A stretch of DNA of 64,000 bases from Variovorax sp. PBS-H4 (GCF_901827205.1 NZ_LR594675.1:4402001-4466000); one strand, 5' to 3'; positions 5,398 to 15,239 are shown, counted from the stretch's first letter. The notes: generated from the letters alone by a model not told the origin. Numbers and translations: made by a program.

Positions 5398-7995
5398 ATG
5401 GCGCTTCAAGACGCACCTCCGCTGAGCCGCTTCCTCAGGATGGCCGTAGTGGCGGGCGTCGAGAGCGCCGTTCAAATTCATATCGACCGCGGCGACGACC
5501 TCGACGCCCGCGACGAGAAGGGCCAAACGCCCCTAATGCTCTCTGCGGCGCGCAACAAGGCCGTCATTTGCAAGCTGCTGCTAGCCGCCGGCGCCGACGC
5601 TCGCTTGCTCGACCCTTCGGGGCGCGACGCCCTTGGCATCGCCAATGCGTCTCGCGCGCTTGAAGCGGCCTCGGCCATAGAGGCGGGCCTCGTGGCCCTA
5701 GTCGTCGAGCAGGCCCCCGCCCAATCCGTGCAGGCCGTCAACGACGCCTCCGTATTCGACCAAGCGGGCCGCGAGCCTGATTCGTCCCCTCCCCGAGCCG
5801 CGATCACGACATTCGGAACCGCCGTGCCAGAGATCCCCACAGAGGTCGTTGACGATGGCCTCGTCTTTGATCTCAGCGGGTGGGAGGCCGAAGAGGAGCA
5901 GGCGCCCCCCGACGGCGATCCGACACTCGCCGTGGCCGCCGTGAAAATCCAGGCGACGATCACCGAACACCAGTCCATCGACATGTCGGCCGACTGGGAC
6001 GACTTCGACGCCTTCCTGCCCGACCGGGCGACTCCGCTGCCGCGCGTCGACGATGACGAGGCGCGCGCGCGGCTGCGCCTGGTCGTGCTACGCGCCATCC
6101 GCGAGGGCAGCGTCCCGCACGCCGCCATTGAGGATTTGACGCGCGGCAAGGATGGCGAGCCCGACGCCGAGGCCGGCGCACTGCTTTGCATGGTCGTCAA
6201 CGACCTCGGCGCCGAGACCGACGAGCGGTTTGAGTACTCGGCGCCCCACGAGAGCTTCGAAGTCTTCGTGTCGCCGGATGAAAGGCCGGGCGAAGAGGAC
6301 GCAATCGCCGACGCCTTGGCTTTCGTGGACGACTTGGCCGCGCGACGCAACGAGCCTTTGCGTCTCTATCAGCGTGAACTCCAGCGCGAGGCCTTGCTCA
6401 CTGCCGAGGCCGAGGTCGCCTTGGGCCAAGCCATGGAGCACGGCGTCGAGAAGGCGCTCGACGCACTGGCCGCGTGGCCTGGAGGCATCGCCGCCACCTT
6501 GGAGGCGGCCCGCCAAGTGGTTAAAGGCTCCAAGCCGCTGCGCTCGATGTCCTCTGGCCCGCAAGTCGAGCCCCATTATGCGCAAGCGGCGCCCACCGTC
6601 GAGATCGACGCTGACGCCGACGTGGACCCCGCATTGGACCCGCCGGCCGCCGAGGGCGAGTCCACGAGCTCCGAAGACGAACCCGATTCGCAGTTCGGGC
6701 TCGAGGCCAAAGAGACCGACGACGAGCTGGCGCAGTTTTGCGCCAACGCGGAGCTCTTGTCGGGCCTGCCCGTCGGCACGAGCCAAGACGCGGCCAAATG
6801 GGAAGCCTGCCGCGGCGCGCTGGTCTCCCTGGGCCTGACCAGCGGCTTTCTGATGGAGCTGGCGGACTCCGGGCTCATCGGGGAAGCCGAGGCCGCTCAC
6901 GCGTTCGGCCAGGCGATGGGGGCCTACAAGCGCGCGCGCGACCGAATGGCCGTCGCCAACTTGAAGCTCGTCTACTCCATCGCCAAAAAATACCTGTTCA
7001 GCGGCCAGCCGCTCGACGACCTGCTGCAGGAAGGAAACATCGGTCTCATCAAGGCCGTGGACCGCTATGACTGGCGCAGGGGCTTCAAGTTCTCGACCTA
7101 TGCGACTTGGTGGATTCGCCAGCAGGTCGGGCGCTTCGTGGCCGACAAGGGCAAGACCATCCGCCTTCCCGTCCACGTCTACGAGAAGACGCAGCGCATC
7201 GCGCAGGCCGCCCATGCCTTCGAGCTCCGCCATGGCCATGCCCCGACGCTCGAAGAGATCGCGGCGCTCGTCGAGCTGCCCGTCCATAAGGTCGAGGCGC
7301 TCTCCCGCTTGGGCGTCGAGCCGCTGCCGCTGCACGAGCTGTCTGACATCGACAGCCTCATCGCAGTGCACGCGAAAGACCAGTTCGCTGTCCGCGATCC
7401 CGTCGAATGCGTCGAGGACATCCAGTTGGGCGAGTCGGTGGACCACTTCCTGAGCACGCTCAAGCTCAAAGAAGAGAATGTCGTGCGCATGCGCTACGGC
7501 ATCGGCGTCCAGGACTCGATGACGCTCGAAGAGATCGGCGCGCGGATGGACGTGACGCGCGAGCGCATCCGGCAAATCGAGGCCAAGGCTCTGGGGCGGC
7601 TCCGGCATCCCGCGCGGCTCGACCGATTCTTGACTGAGCTCGGCCTTGTCCCGGCTGCAAGACCCGAGCAAGGCGCCGACGAGACTGGCGAGGCGTACGA
7701 CGACGGTGATGTCAGCGCGCCACCCACCGCGAAGGCTTCCGCGCCCAAGCCGAAGCCGGCCGCTCCTGCGGCTCCACGCCCCGAGCGGCGGGTCGGCTCC
7801 GAGCCCACGGCGCTCGTCAAGCTTTTGGACCAGACGCGCGAGGCTGGCATCGTTGTCGAGGACTACCTCGAGGGCGAGGCGCGCCGCCTGTGGGTCCACA
7901 TCACAAACACGCCCGACAACCGCTCCCGAAAGATCGTCCGAAAGCTGATCGCGCTTGGGTTTGAGTTCTGGCCAGGGAAAGGCTATTGGCGATGA
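5398..7995 (+). CDS. Ankyrin-sigma70 fusion protein of the defence operon
   Basis: About 865 residues (ATG 5398; an in-frame TTG at 5389 is possible). Residues 10-75 form ankyrin-like repeats (DEKGQTPLMLSAARNKAVICK, then LLLAAGADARLLDPSGRDAL). Acidic, low-complexity sequence follows. From about 300 there is sigma70 region 1.2 (LYQRELQREALLTAEAEVALG), then from 510 region 2 (ANLKLVYSIAKKY.. DLLQEGNIGLIKAVDRYDWRRG.. FSTYATWWIRQQ), region 3 and region 4 with its HTH (TLEEIGARMDVTRERIRQIE). Core-binding and -10-recognition residues look intact. A Pro/Ala linker leads to a 60-residue C-terminal module ending FEFWPGKGYWR that I do not recognise. Its TGA overlaps the ATG of the ATPase gene (ATGA), so it is part of the operon. 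It may drive the operon or other genes during infection. Confidence 0.85.
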   Translation: MALQDAPPLSRFLRMAVVAGVESAVQIHIDRGDDLDARDEKGQTPLMLSAARNKAVICKLLLAAGADARLLDPSGRDALGIANASRALEAASAIEAGLVALVVEQAPAQSVQAVNDASVFDQAGREPDSSPPRAAITTFGTAVPEIPTEVVDDGLVFDLSGWEAEEEQAPPDGDPTLAVAAVKIQATITEHQSIDMSADWDDFDAFLPDRATPLPRVDDDEARARLRLVVLRAIREGSVPHAAIEDLTRGKDGEPDAEAGALLCMVVNDLGAETDERFEYSAPHESFEVFVSPDERPGEEDAIADALAFVDDLAARRNEPLRLYQRELQREALLTAEAEVALGQAMEHGVEKALDALAAWPGGIAATLEAARQVVKGSKPLRSMSSGPQVEPHYAQAAPTVEIDADADVDPALDPPAAEGESTSSEDEPDSQFGLEAKETDDELAQFCANAELLSGLPVGTSQDAAKWEACRGALVSLGLTSGFLMELADSGLIGEAEAAHAFGQAMGAYKRARDRMAVANLKLVYSIAKKYLFSGQPLDDLLQEGNIGLIKAVDRYDWRRGFKFSTYATWWIRQQVGRFVADKGKTIRLPVHVYEKTQRIAQAAHAFELRHGHAPTLEEIAALVELPVHKVEALSRLGVEPLPLHELSDIDSLIAVHAKDQFAVRDPVECVEDIQLGESVDHFLSTLKLKEENVVRMRYGIGVQDSMTLEEIGARMDVTRERIRQIEAKALGRLRHPARLDRFLTELGLVPAARPEQGADETGEAYDDGDVSAPPTAKASAPKPKPAAPAAPRPERRVGSEPTALVKLLDQTREAGIVVEDYLEGEARRLWVHITNTPDNRSRKIVRKLIALGFEFWPGKGYWR

Positions 7996-9485
7996 AGCCC
8001 AAGACAAGAAGCGCGCCGCCGCGCGCGATGGCGATGCTCGAGTCCCTGCGAGGCCTCGGCTACTCGACCGGCGCGGGCTTGGCCGACATCATCGACAACA
8101 GCGTGTCCGCCGGAGCCGCGGAAGTCCGGATCGACTTCGCATGGGACGGTTCTAAGAGCCGAATCACGATCCTCGACGACGGGCGCGGCATGGACGACGC
8201 CGAGCTCGAGAGCGCGATGCGCCTGGGCGACAAGAACCCGCTCGATCCGCGGGCGGCCCACGACCTTGGGCGCTTCGGCATGGGCCTGAAAACCGCCTCC
8301 TTCTCGCAATGCCGGCGGCTCACAGTCGCCAGCGTCAAGAAAGGGGCCACGAGCTGCCTGCGCTGGGACCTCGACGAGCTCGCTGCAGATCCCGATGGCG
8401 GCTGGCTTCTGTTCGAGGGGCCGGCCCAGGGGTCCAAGCCCTTCATCGCCGGCTTGAAGGGCAAGAAGGCCGGGACGGTCGTGCTGTGGGAGTCGATGGA
8501 CCGCGTAGTGACCTCCGGCTACACCTCCGACGACTTCCACGACCTCATCGACACCGTCGAGTCCCACGTGGCGATGATCTTCCACCGCCTGATTCAAGGG
8601 CCGCGGCCTAAGCTCAAACTGCTCATCAACGGCCGGGTCGTCGCCCCGTGGGACCCCTTCATGACGGGACACCCCGCGAAGCCTTGGGCGTCGCCACCCA
8701 CCTATCAAGCCACCGACTACGGCTCGGTCACAGCGCAGGCGCATGTCCTGCCGCATCGGGACAAGCTGACGGCCGCCGAGTATGACGACAACGCCGGCCC
8801 GGCCGGCTGGACCGCGCAGCAAGGCTTCTACGTTTACCGCAACGAGCGGCTGTTGGTCGCGGGCGGTTGGCTTGGCCTCGGCGGCTCGCGCGCGTGGAAC
8901 CGCGAGGAGGCCCATCGCCTGGCGCGCATCCGGCTCGACATTCCGAACACGGCCGACGCAGACTGGAAGATCGACGTCCGCAAATCGACGGCCCGTCCGC
9001 CCGTGTCGCTGCGGCCCTGGCTCACCCTGCTGGCCGAGAACACCCGCGAGCGCGCGCGGCGCGTGTTCGCCTACCGAGGCACGCCCGCTCCCGCCAAGGG
9101 CAACGTCCCAATTGAGCAGGCCTGGCGCGTCGAGCGGGTCAAGGCCGGGATGCGATACCGCATCGACGAGGCACATCCATCGGTGTCCGCCGTCTTGGAG
9201 AGCGCGGGCGCGCTCGCCCCGCTGGTGAAGTCGATGCTTCGGGTGATCGAGGAGACCGTGCCGGTGCAGCGCATCTGGCTGGACACGGCCGAGAACAAGG
9301 AGACGCCGCGCACGGGCTTCGAGGGCGAGCCCAACGCGGCGGTGGTCGAGGTCGCCAGCGTGCTATTCGAAGACCTCATTGAGCGCAAGGGCCTGACCGT
9401 CGAGGAGGCGCGCAAGTCGATGTTGCGCACAGAGCCGTTTCAAAAATATCCCGCGCTCGTCGCGAAACTTGGGAGGAAACAATGA
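7992..9485 (+). CDS. GHKL (HSP90/MORC-like) ATPase
   Basis: 497 residues from ATG 7992, which overlaps the stop of the sigma gene by ATGA. The N-terminal ATPase shows all Bergerat-fold motifs: N-box ADIIDNS (31-37), G1 DDGRGM (62-67) and G2 GRFGMGLK (93-100). The rest resembles the S5-like transducer domain of MutL/HSP90/MORC proteins. ATPases of this type head restriction-like operons with Z1, PD-(D/E)XK and AIPR genes (MORC-type conflict systems described by Iyer, Abhiman and Aravind). Known for the fold: ATP-driven dimer clamping on DNA. Inferred: it loads or gates the nuclease machinery encoded downstream. The next gene also overlaps by ATGA. Confidence 0.9.
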   Translation: MKPKTRSAPPRAMAMLESLRGLGYSTGAGLADIIDNSVSAGAAEVRIDFAWDGSKSRITILDDGRGMDDAELESAMRLGDKNPLDPRAAHDLGRFGMGLKTASFSQCRRLTVASVKKGATSCLRWDLDELAADPDGGWLLFEGPAQGSKPFIAGLKGKKAGTVVLWESMDRVVTSGYTSDDFHDLIDTVESHVAMIFHRLIQGPRPKLKLLINGRVVAPWDPFMTGHPAKPWASPPTYQATDYGSVTAQAHVLPHRDKLTAAEYDDNAGPAGWTAQQGFYVYRNERLLVAGGWLGLGGSRAWNREEAHRLARIRLDIPNTADADWKIDVRKSTARPPVSLRPWLTLLAENTRERARRVFAYRGTPAPAKGNVPIEQAWRVERVKAGMRYRIDEAHPSVSAVLESAGALAPLVKSMLRVIEETVPVQRIWLDTAENKETPRTGFEGEPNAAVVEVASVLFEDLIERKGLTVEEARKSMLRTEPFQKYPALVAKLGRKQ

Positions 9486-12430
9486 CCGCAGCAGAAGAGG
9501 CAGCAGCGCAAGTCCAGTTGCTCGAAGATGTCATCGCCACCGCGCAGCGGCTGGTGAAGGCGGAGAAGGACTCGTCGATGATCACGCCAGCCTTCATCGC
9601 CGAGAAGGTGAAGCTGGCCGCAGCGATGTTCGCCAGCGACCGGCCGGTTCCATTTGACGAGGCCAAGGCGGTCTACACGCTGATCCAGCGGTTCAGCCAC
9701 CGCATGGGCAAGGCCACCACGCTCAAGGACGACGCCGGCCACATCGAGTGGCTCAACGCCGCCCGCAAGAAGGATTGGCACTACTGGCGCCGCTATCGCG
9801 ACTATCAGGAGTCGAAGCTCTCCGACGTGGTCGTCGATGGCCTCGATGAATCCACCAGCGACATCCTGGGCCTCCTCGAAGACCCGCTGCGGGCCGACCC
9901 GTGGGATCGGCGCGGCCTAGTCGTCGGGCATGTGCAGTCGGGCAAGACCAGCAACTACACGGGCCTCATCAACAAGGCCGCGGACGCCGGCTACAAGATC
10001 ATCATCGTGCTCGCGGGCCTGCACAACAACCTGCGCTCACAGACCCAGATTCGCCTCGAGGAGGGCTTCCTGGGCTACGAGACGACGCAAGGTGGCGATC
10101 CCGGAGCCTCCATCGGCGTGGCCGCGTTTGGCGAAGACCTCAAAACCAACTCGGCGACGACGCGCGCGGAGAACGGAGATTTCAGCAAGGCCATCGCCAA
10201 GCATTTCAACGGCATCTCGCCCGAGGAGCGGCCCTGGGTGTTCGTGGTCAAGAAGCAAAAGACCGTCCTGACCGAGCTGCTCAAGTGGATTCAGAAGCGG
10301 GTGGCCGACAAGCCCAACCCGCTCCCCTACTCGCTCCCGCTCCAGCACCCGATCCCGGACGGCAAGGACTGGAGGCTCGTCACCAAGCTTCCGCTGCTGG
10401 TAATCGACGACGAGGCGGACAACGCGTCGGTGGACACGGGCGAGCAGCTCTTCAACGAGGATGGCACGCCGGACGAGGAGCACTCGCCCAAGACCATCAA
10501 CAGCCTCATTCGCCGGGTCCTGCACTCGTTCAGCCGCAAGGCCTATGTCGGCTACACGGCCACACCGTTTGCCAACATCTACATCCACCACAAGGGCGCG
10601 ACCATCGCCGAAGGCCCGGACCTCTTTCCCAAAGCCTTCATCATCAACCTGGCGGCGCCGTCGAACTACGTCGGCCCCGCCCGCATGTTCGGCAAGCTGA
10701 CCAAGGAAGGCCGCGTCGGCGCGCTGCCGCTCTCGCGCAGCATCCTCGACCACTACGACCCGGAGGCCGAGGCGGGTTGGATGCCGCCCAAGCACAAGAA
10801 GACCCACGTTCCGGTCCACAACGGCCAAGAGACGATTCCCCGATCCCTGCGCGAGGCGATCCATTCCTTCGTCCTCGCCTGCGCGGTTCGCGAGCTGCGC
10901 GGCCAAGGGCTTGAGCACAGCTCCATGCTGATCCATGTCACCCGCTACGTGGCGGTGCAGGACCATGTGCGCGAGCAGGTCGAGGAGACCGTGCGCCGGA
11001 TGCGCCAGAAGATCACCCGCGGCAGCGACGCAGACGAGCTGCTCGCGCAGATGCGCGGGCTCTGGGACGAGGACTTCGTCCCGACACGCGACAAGGTCGC
11101 CTCGCTCTCGACGCCCGAAGAGCTGCCTCCGCCGATGCCCTCCTGGAACGGCGTGCTCGCCAAGCTGCCCGACGTGCTCGACGACATCGACGTGCGCTCG
11201 ATCAACGGCATGGCCAAGGACGCGCTCGACTACGCCACGCCTGGCGCCGCCCTCAAGGTCATCGCGGTCGGCGGCGACAAGCTCGCTCGCGGCCTGACGC
11301 TCGAAGGCCTCTGCACCAGCTACTTCGTTCGGACGACGAAGATGTATGACACGCTGATGCAGATGGGCCGCTGGTTCGGCTATCGCCCGGGATACCTGGA
11401 CCTCTGCCGGCTCTACACGTCGCCGGACCTGGTCAGGTGGTTCGGCCACATCGCCGACGCCTCCGAGGAGCTGCGCGAAGAGTTCGACTTTATGGCCAAG
11501 GCCAAGCTCACGCCCGAGCAATACGGCCTCAAGGTCATGTCGCACGAGACTCTCACGGTCACGTCGCCCTTGAAGATGCGCAACGCGCAGACGCTTTCGC
11601 TGACCTACAGCGGCACGCGCCCGCAGACGATCCTCTTCCACCGCAACGCGGCGATCCAACAGGCGAACCTCGACGCGACCGACGCGCTGGTCGCGACCCT
11701 CGGAACGAAGTTCGTGGACGCGCCGAAATACCCGCGAGACGGCGAGGCCGACTCCTGGCCCGGCGCGCGCCTTTGGCAGGACGTGGACGCGCCCCACATT
11801 CTGGCGTTCCTGGCTGCCTATACGACCCACCCGAACGCCACCAGCGCCAAGGCCGCGGTTCTCTCCGACTTCATCACCAAGATGCTCGACATCGGCAAGT
11901 TGAAGCAGTGGAGCGTCGCTCTGCTCTCTGGCGGCGATGGCGTTGGCGAGCCCCATGCCTTCCCTGGCGGCTTCGAACCGAAGTCGCTGCAAACGCGCAA
12001 GACGGACGATCCCGATCCACCGGGCGTGAAGGACCCGGCGATGTTCGCCATCGGCGTGCTCACTGACCCCAAGGACGAGGGCATCGACATCGACGACGAT
12101 GTGTGGCGCGACGCCCTCGCCCGCACCCGCGCGGCATGGAAGCCAGACCCTGCGCGGGACCGCATCAACCCGCCCACGAGCCCCAGTGGCAAGGGCATCC
12201 GGGAGGCTCGCGACCGGCTTGGCGGCGACGCCGACCGCGGCCTGCTGCTGCTCTACACGCTTGCCCCCTACAAGGGCAAGGCCAAGGCTCCCGAGAACCT
12301 CATCGTGCCCGGCTGGGACAAGCCCATCATGGCCTTTGCCATTGCCTTCCCGTCGGCCGAGAACGGCATCCGCGTGGAATACGAAGTGAACCTCCTCTAC
12401 TGGATGCAGGAATATGGCCCGTCCGAGTAA
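9482..12430 (+). CDS. Z1-domain P-loop ATPase
   Basis: 982 residues, start ATGA-coupled to the preceding stop with GGGAGG upstream. A superfamily-2-like ATPase: Walker A GHVQSGKT (149-156), Walker B VIDDEAD near residue 307, and a Z1-family core near 610-640 with LARGLTLEGL.. and QMGRWFGYR, the latter an arginine-finger-type motif VI. Z1 proteins are the large helicase-like subunits of GHKL-ATPase-linked restriction-like systems, thought to translocate or remodel DNA. The following gene starts 17 bp inside this one, so the subunits are probably made together. Confidence 0.9.
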   Translation: MTAAEEAAAQVQLLEDVIATAQRLVKAEKDSSMITPAFIAEKVKLAAAMFASDRPVPFDEAKAVYTLIQRFSHRMGKATTLKDDAGHIEWLNAARKKDWHYWRRYRDYQESKLSDVVVDGLDESTSDILGLLEDPLRADPWDRRGLVVGHVQSGKTSNYTGLINKAADAGYKIIIVLAGLHNNLRSQTQIRLEEGFLGYETTQGGDPGASIGVAAFGEDLKTNSATTRAENGDFSKAIAKHFNGISPEERPWVFVVKKQKTVLTELLKWIQKRVADKPNPLPYSLPLQHPIPDGKDWRLVTKLPLLVIDDEADNASVDTGEQLFNEDGTPDEEHSPKTINSLIRRVLHSFSRKAYVGYTATPFANIYIHHKGATIAEGPDLFPKAFIINLAAPSNYVGPARMFGKLTKEGRVGALPLSRSILDHYDPEAEAGWMPPKHKKTHVPVHNGQETIPRSLREAIHSFVLACAVRELRGQGLEHSSMLIHVTRYVAVQDHVREQVEETVRRMRQKITRGSDADELLAQMRGLWDEDFVPTRDKVASLSTPEELPPPMPSWNGVLAKLPDVLDDIDVRSINGMAKDALDYATPGAALKVIAVGGDKLARGLTLEGLCTSYFVRTTKMYDTLMQMGRWFGYRPGYLDLCRLYTSPDLVRWFGHIADASEELREEFDFMAKAKLTPEQYGLKVMSHETLTVTSPLKMRNAQTLSLTYSGTRPQTILFHRNAAIQQANLDATDALVATLGTKFVDAPKYPRDGEADSWPGARLWQDVDAPHILAFLAAYTTHPNATSAKAAVLSDFITKMLDIGKLKQWSVALLSGGDGVGEPHAFPGGFEPKSLQTRKTDDPDPPGVKDPAMFAIGVLTDPKDEGIDIDDDVWRDALARTRAAWKPDPARDRINPPTSPSGKGIREARDRLGGDADRGLLLLYTLAPYKGKAKAPENLIVPGWDKPIMAFAIAFPSAENGIRVEYEVNLLYWMQEYGPSE

Positions 12431-13424
12431 CGAATTTTTGATGGCTTGGTCGTCGCTCACCAGCGCCGATGCCGAGCCTGGCTGGCAAGCCATCGCCCTG
12501 CCCTCCTCCGGGCTGCTGCAGCTGCGGGCTGGCCGACGCTCGCCGGACAACGCCGAGGCGGTTTTGGTGTGCTTTCCGAGCGCGAAGCTCGCCGCCGCCG
12601 ACAAGCTGCCCGAGGGCCAGGGCTTTGCCGTCGAGCGCGCCGACCCTGACGGCAGCGGCAAGCTTTGGCTCGCGCTTACCCGCAAGTCGGCAGGCAGCGC
12701 GGAGCTCTTCGCGTCCATGGCATGCGATGTCGTGGGCGCTCTGGACGACTCGGTCGCGGCCGGCTCCGACGAAGCCAAGCTCCTGCGCGTCTTCATCGGC
12801 CGCGTCGGAGCTTGGCAGGAGTTCATGCGCAAGGGGAGCCAGGCGCTGAGCCCCGAGGCCGAGGTCGGCCTCATCGGTGAGCTCGCGCTGCTGCGGGCCA
12901 TCATCGAGGCGGGCGTGGCTCCCGCTACGGCCATCGAGTCATGGGTGGGGCCGCTCGACGGCATCCAGGACTTCCGGATCGGCACGGGAGCCTTGGAGGT
13001 TAAGGCCACGCTGTCGGCGGCGGGATTCCCCGCGCGGATCGGCTCGCTCGAGCAGCTCGACGACTCCACGCGCCAACCCCTCTTCGTGGCCGGCGCGCGC
13101 CTTCGGCAATCGGAGGGTGGACAGAACCTGCCGAACATCGTCGAGGCAATGCGGCAGGCGATCAAGGGCGATGGAGAGGCTGAGCGGCTGCTGTCCGAGC
13201 GCCTGCTCGCGGCCGGCTACATCGACTCCCATGCCGACCGCTATCCAAGAAAGTTCGAGCAGGCCGGCACGCGCGTCGTGGAGGTCGGGGCCAACTTCCC
13301 CCGCATGACCGCGGGCTCGGTGCCTGCGGGCATCGTTAAGGCCATGTATGAAATCGACCTCGACAAGGCGCCGGGCGACAACGTCGGCGCCGAGGGCGCA
13401 TTGAAGAAGCTGGGAGCGGTCTAA
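12414..13424 (+). CDS. PD-(D/E)XK nuclease-like protein (DUF4420-like)
   Basis: 336 residues from ATG 12414, overlapping the Z1 gene by 17 bp. The core holds GLIGELALLRAII, then GIQDFRIG with D186 and LEVKAT with E195 and K197, giving the D..ExK signature of PD-(D/E)XK nucleases. This is the usual third component of Z1 operons. The catalytic residues look complete, so it is a candidate DNA-cleaving subunit. The alternative is a non-cleaving structural role, since several systems of this type encode more than one nuclease fold. Confidence 0.85.
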   Translation: MARPSNEFLMAWSSLTSADAEPGWQAIALPSSGLLQLRAGRRSPDNAEAVLVCFPSAKLAAADKLPEGQGFAVERADPDGSGKLWLALTRKSAGSAELFASMACDVVGALDDSVAAGSDEAKLLRVFIGRVGAWQEFMRKGSQALSPEAEVGLIGELALLRAIIEAGVAPATAIESWVGPLDGIQDFRIGTGALEVKATLSAAGFPARIGSLEQLDDSTRQPLFVAGARLRQSEGGQNLPNIVEAMRQAIKGDGEAERLLSERLLAAGYIDSHADRYPRKFEQAGTRVVEVGANFPRMTAGSVPAGIVKAMYEIDLDKAPGDNVGAEGALKKLGAV

Positions 13425-13426
13425 GA

Positions 13427-15196
13427 ATGAATTTGCCTGAATTCTTGCGCGAGACGCAGGCCGCCGTCCGCTCGCAGATGCGAGACGGCGCGCTGTATGA
13501 GGAACTGGTGTTCTCCGGCATCGTGATGGATCACATGTCGGACATCGGCATGACGTTCGAGCCGGTCGAGTGCCACTTCGAGGGCAAGGTGGGCAACGCC
13601 AACCTGCGCCTGAGCGGCTACTCGCTGTCCGAGGAGAGCGACCAGCTCGACTTGTTCGTGAGCCTCTACGCCAACGTCGATGTCCCGACGCCCGTGCCGG
13701 ACGCGGAGACCAAGACCGCCGTCGAGCAGTGCCTGCGCTTTCTGACGCTTTGCGCCGAGGGCAAGATGGCGCCGAAGCTCGATCCGTCCAGCGATGTGCG
13801 CTCGCTCGCCGAGACACTTCAGGCCATCTACGACGACTTGGAGCAAATCCGCGTCTACGTCATCACCGACCGCGTCGCCAAGTCCAAGAGCTTCAAGACC
13901 CGCGACATCGGCGGCAAGGCCGTGCGCCTGGAAGTGATGGACATCGAGCGGCTGCACCGCCACTGGTCCGAGGGCAAGCCCCGCGATGAGCTCGTGGTCG
14001 ATTTCACCGAAGTCTCGGGCGCGCCTCTGCCCTGCGTGTTTGTGCCTGGCGAGAGCGACGACTACGACTACGCCCTCACGGCGATCCCTGCTGAGGCGCT
14101 GCGCCTGCTCTACGAGAAGTTCGGCGCGCGCCTGCTCGAAGCCAACGTGCGGTCGTTCCTCAGCGTCAAGGGCAAGGGCGTCAACGCCGGCATCCAGAAC
14201 ACGCTGCGCTCGGCCCCCGAGCGATTCATGGCCTACAACAATGGCATCGTCATCGTGGCCGACGAGATGCGCCTGGGCAACCCCGGCGACGGCTCCGCCG
14301 GCATCGCCTGGCTCAAAGGCCTCCAAATCGTCAACGGCGGGCAAACCACCGCGTCGATCTACTTCGCCAAGAAGAAGTATCCCGACACGGACCTGAGCCG
14401 CGTGCGGGTGCCAGCCAAGATCATCGTCATGCGCGCGCAGGACTCGGCCAAGGAAGAGGCCCTCGTCTCGGACATCTCGCGCTTCGCCAACAGCCAGAAC
14501 GCCGTGCGGCAATCGGACCTGTCGGCCAACAAGCCTTTCCATGTCGAGATCGAGAAGCTCTCTCGCTCGGTCTACTGCCCCGACGGCGTCGGCCAATGGT
14601 TCTACGAGCGCGCCTCGGGCAGCTACAACACACTGCTCGCCCGCGAGGGCACCACGCCAGCCAAGCTCAAAGCCTTGAAGGAGGCGATCCCGACGGCCCG
14701 CCGCGTCACCAAGACCGACCTGGCCAAATACATCACCGCCTGGGATAAGAAGCCCGACATCGTCAGCCTCGGCTCGCAGAAGAACTTTGACAAGTTCATG
14801 GCGGGACTGACGCCGGCCGACGGCCAAGAGGCGCCGCTGCCCAGCGTCGCCGACTTCAAGGCCATGATCGCCAAGGCGAAGATTTACCGCGACGCGCAGA
14901 AGCTCTTGCGGCCGATGTTCCAGGCCTTCCAAGCCAACGTGACCGCCTACACGGTGTCGCTCGTGGCCGAGAAGCTCGGCGACCGCATCGATCTCGACCG
15001 CATCTGGGCCAAACAGGCGGCGTCTCCCGAGCTGCTCGCGCAAATTGCCGTGTGGGCCAAGGAGGTAAATGACGTTCTGCACTCGTCGTCCGGCGGCAAG
15101 ATGGTGTCCGAGTGGGCCAAGCGGCCCGAGTGCAAGGAGGCCGTGATGGGCGCGAGCTACTCGGCCCCGGCCACCAACATCCCGGAAGTGAAATAG
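13427..15196 (+). CDS. AIPR-family (abortive-infection phage resistance) protein
   Basis: 589 residues, starting two bases after the previous stop. It shows AIPR hallmarks: FLSVKGKGVNAGIQNTLRSA, ERFMAYNNGI, then QIVNGGQTTASIYFA near residue 300, and the SRFANSQNAVRQSDLSANKP segment. AIPR proteins are linked to phage resistance and recur in Z1/GHKL operons; their biochemical activity is not settled as far as I know. The gene ends 43 bp before the next gene, the first real gap in the operon. Confidence 0.9.
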   Translation: MNLPEFLRETQAAVRSQMRDGALYEELVFSGIVMDHMSDIGMTFEPVECHFEGKVGNANLRLSGYSLSEESDQLDLFVSLYANVDVPTPVPDAETKTAVEQCLRFLTLCAEGKMAPKLDPSSDVRSLAETLQAIYDDLEQIRVYVITDRVAKSKSFKTRDIGGKAVRLEVMDIERLHRHWSEGKPRDELVVDFTEVSGAPLPCVFVPGESDDYDYALTAIPAEALRLLYEKFGARLLEANVRSFLSVKGKGVNAGIQNTLRSAPERFMAYNNGIVIVADEMRLGNPGDGSAGIAWLKGLQIVNGGQTTASIYFAKKKYPDTDLSRVRVPAKIIVMRAQDSAKEEALVSDISRFANSQNAVRQSDLSANKPFHVEIEKLSRSVYCPDGVGQWFYERASGSYNTLLAREGTTPAKLKALKEAIPTARRVTKTDLAKYITAWDKKPDIVSLGSQKNFDKFMAGLTPADGQEAPLPSVADFKAMIAKAKIYRDAQKLLRPMFQAFQANVTAYTVSLVAEKLGDRIDLDRIWAKQAASPELLAQIAVWAKEVNDVLHSSSGGKMVSEWAKRPECKEAVMGASYSAPATNIPEVK

Positions 15197-15239
15197 GCTG
15201 ATTCGTAAGGATCCCCTCGAAATCTTCTCCACGAAGCAC

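Noticed and set aside
10037..13165. 1042-codon open frame on the minus strand inside the Z1 and PD-(D/E)XK genes
   Set aside because: It is a GC-driven shadow of the plus-strand genes: no domain is recognisable, composition is Arg/Ala/Gly/Val-rich, and the plus strand carries clear Z1 motifs.
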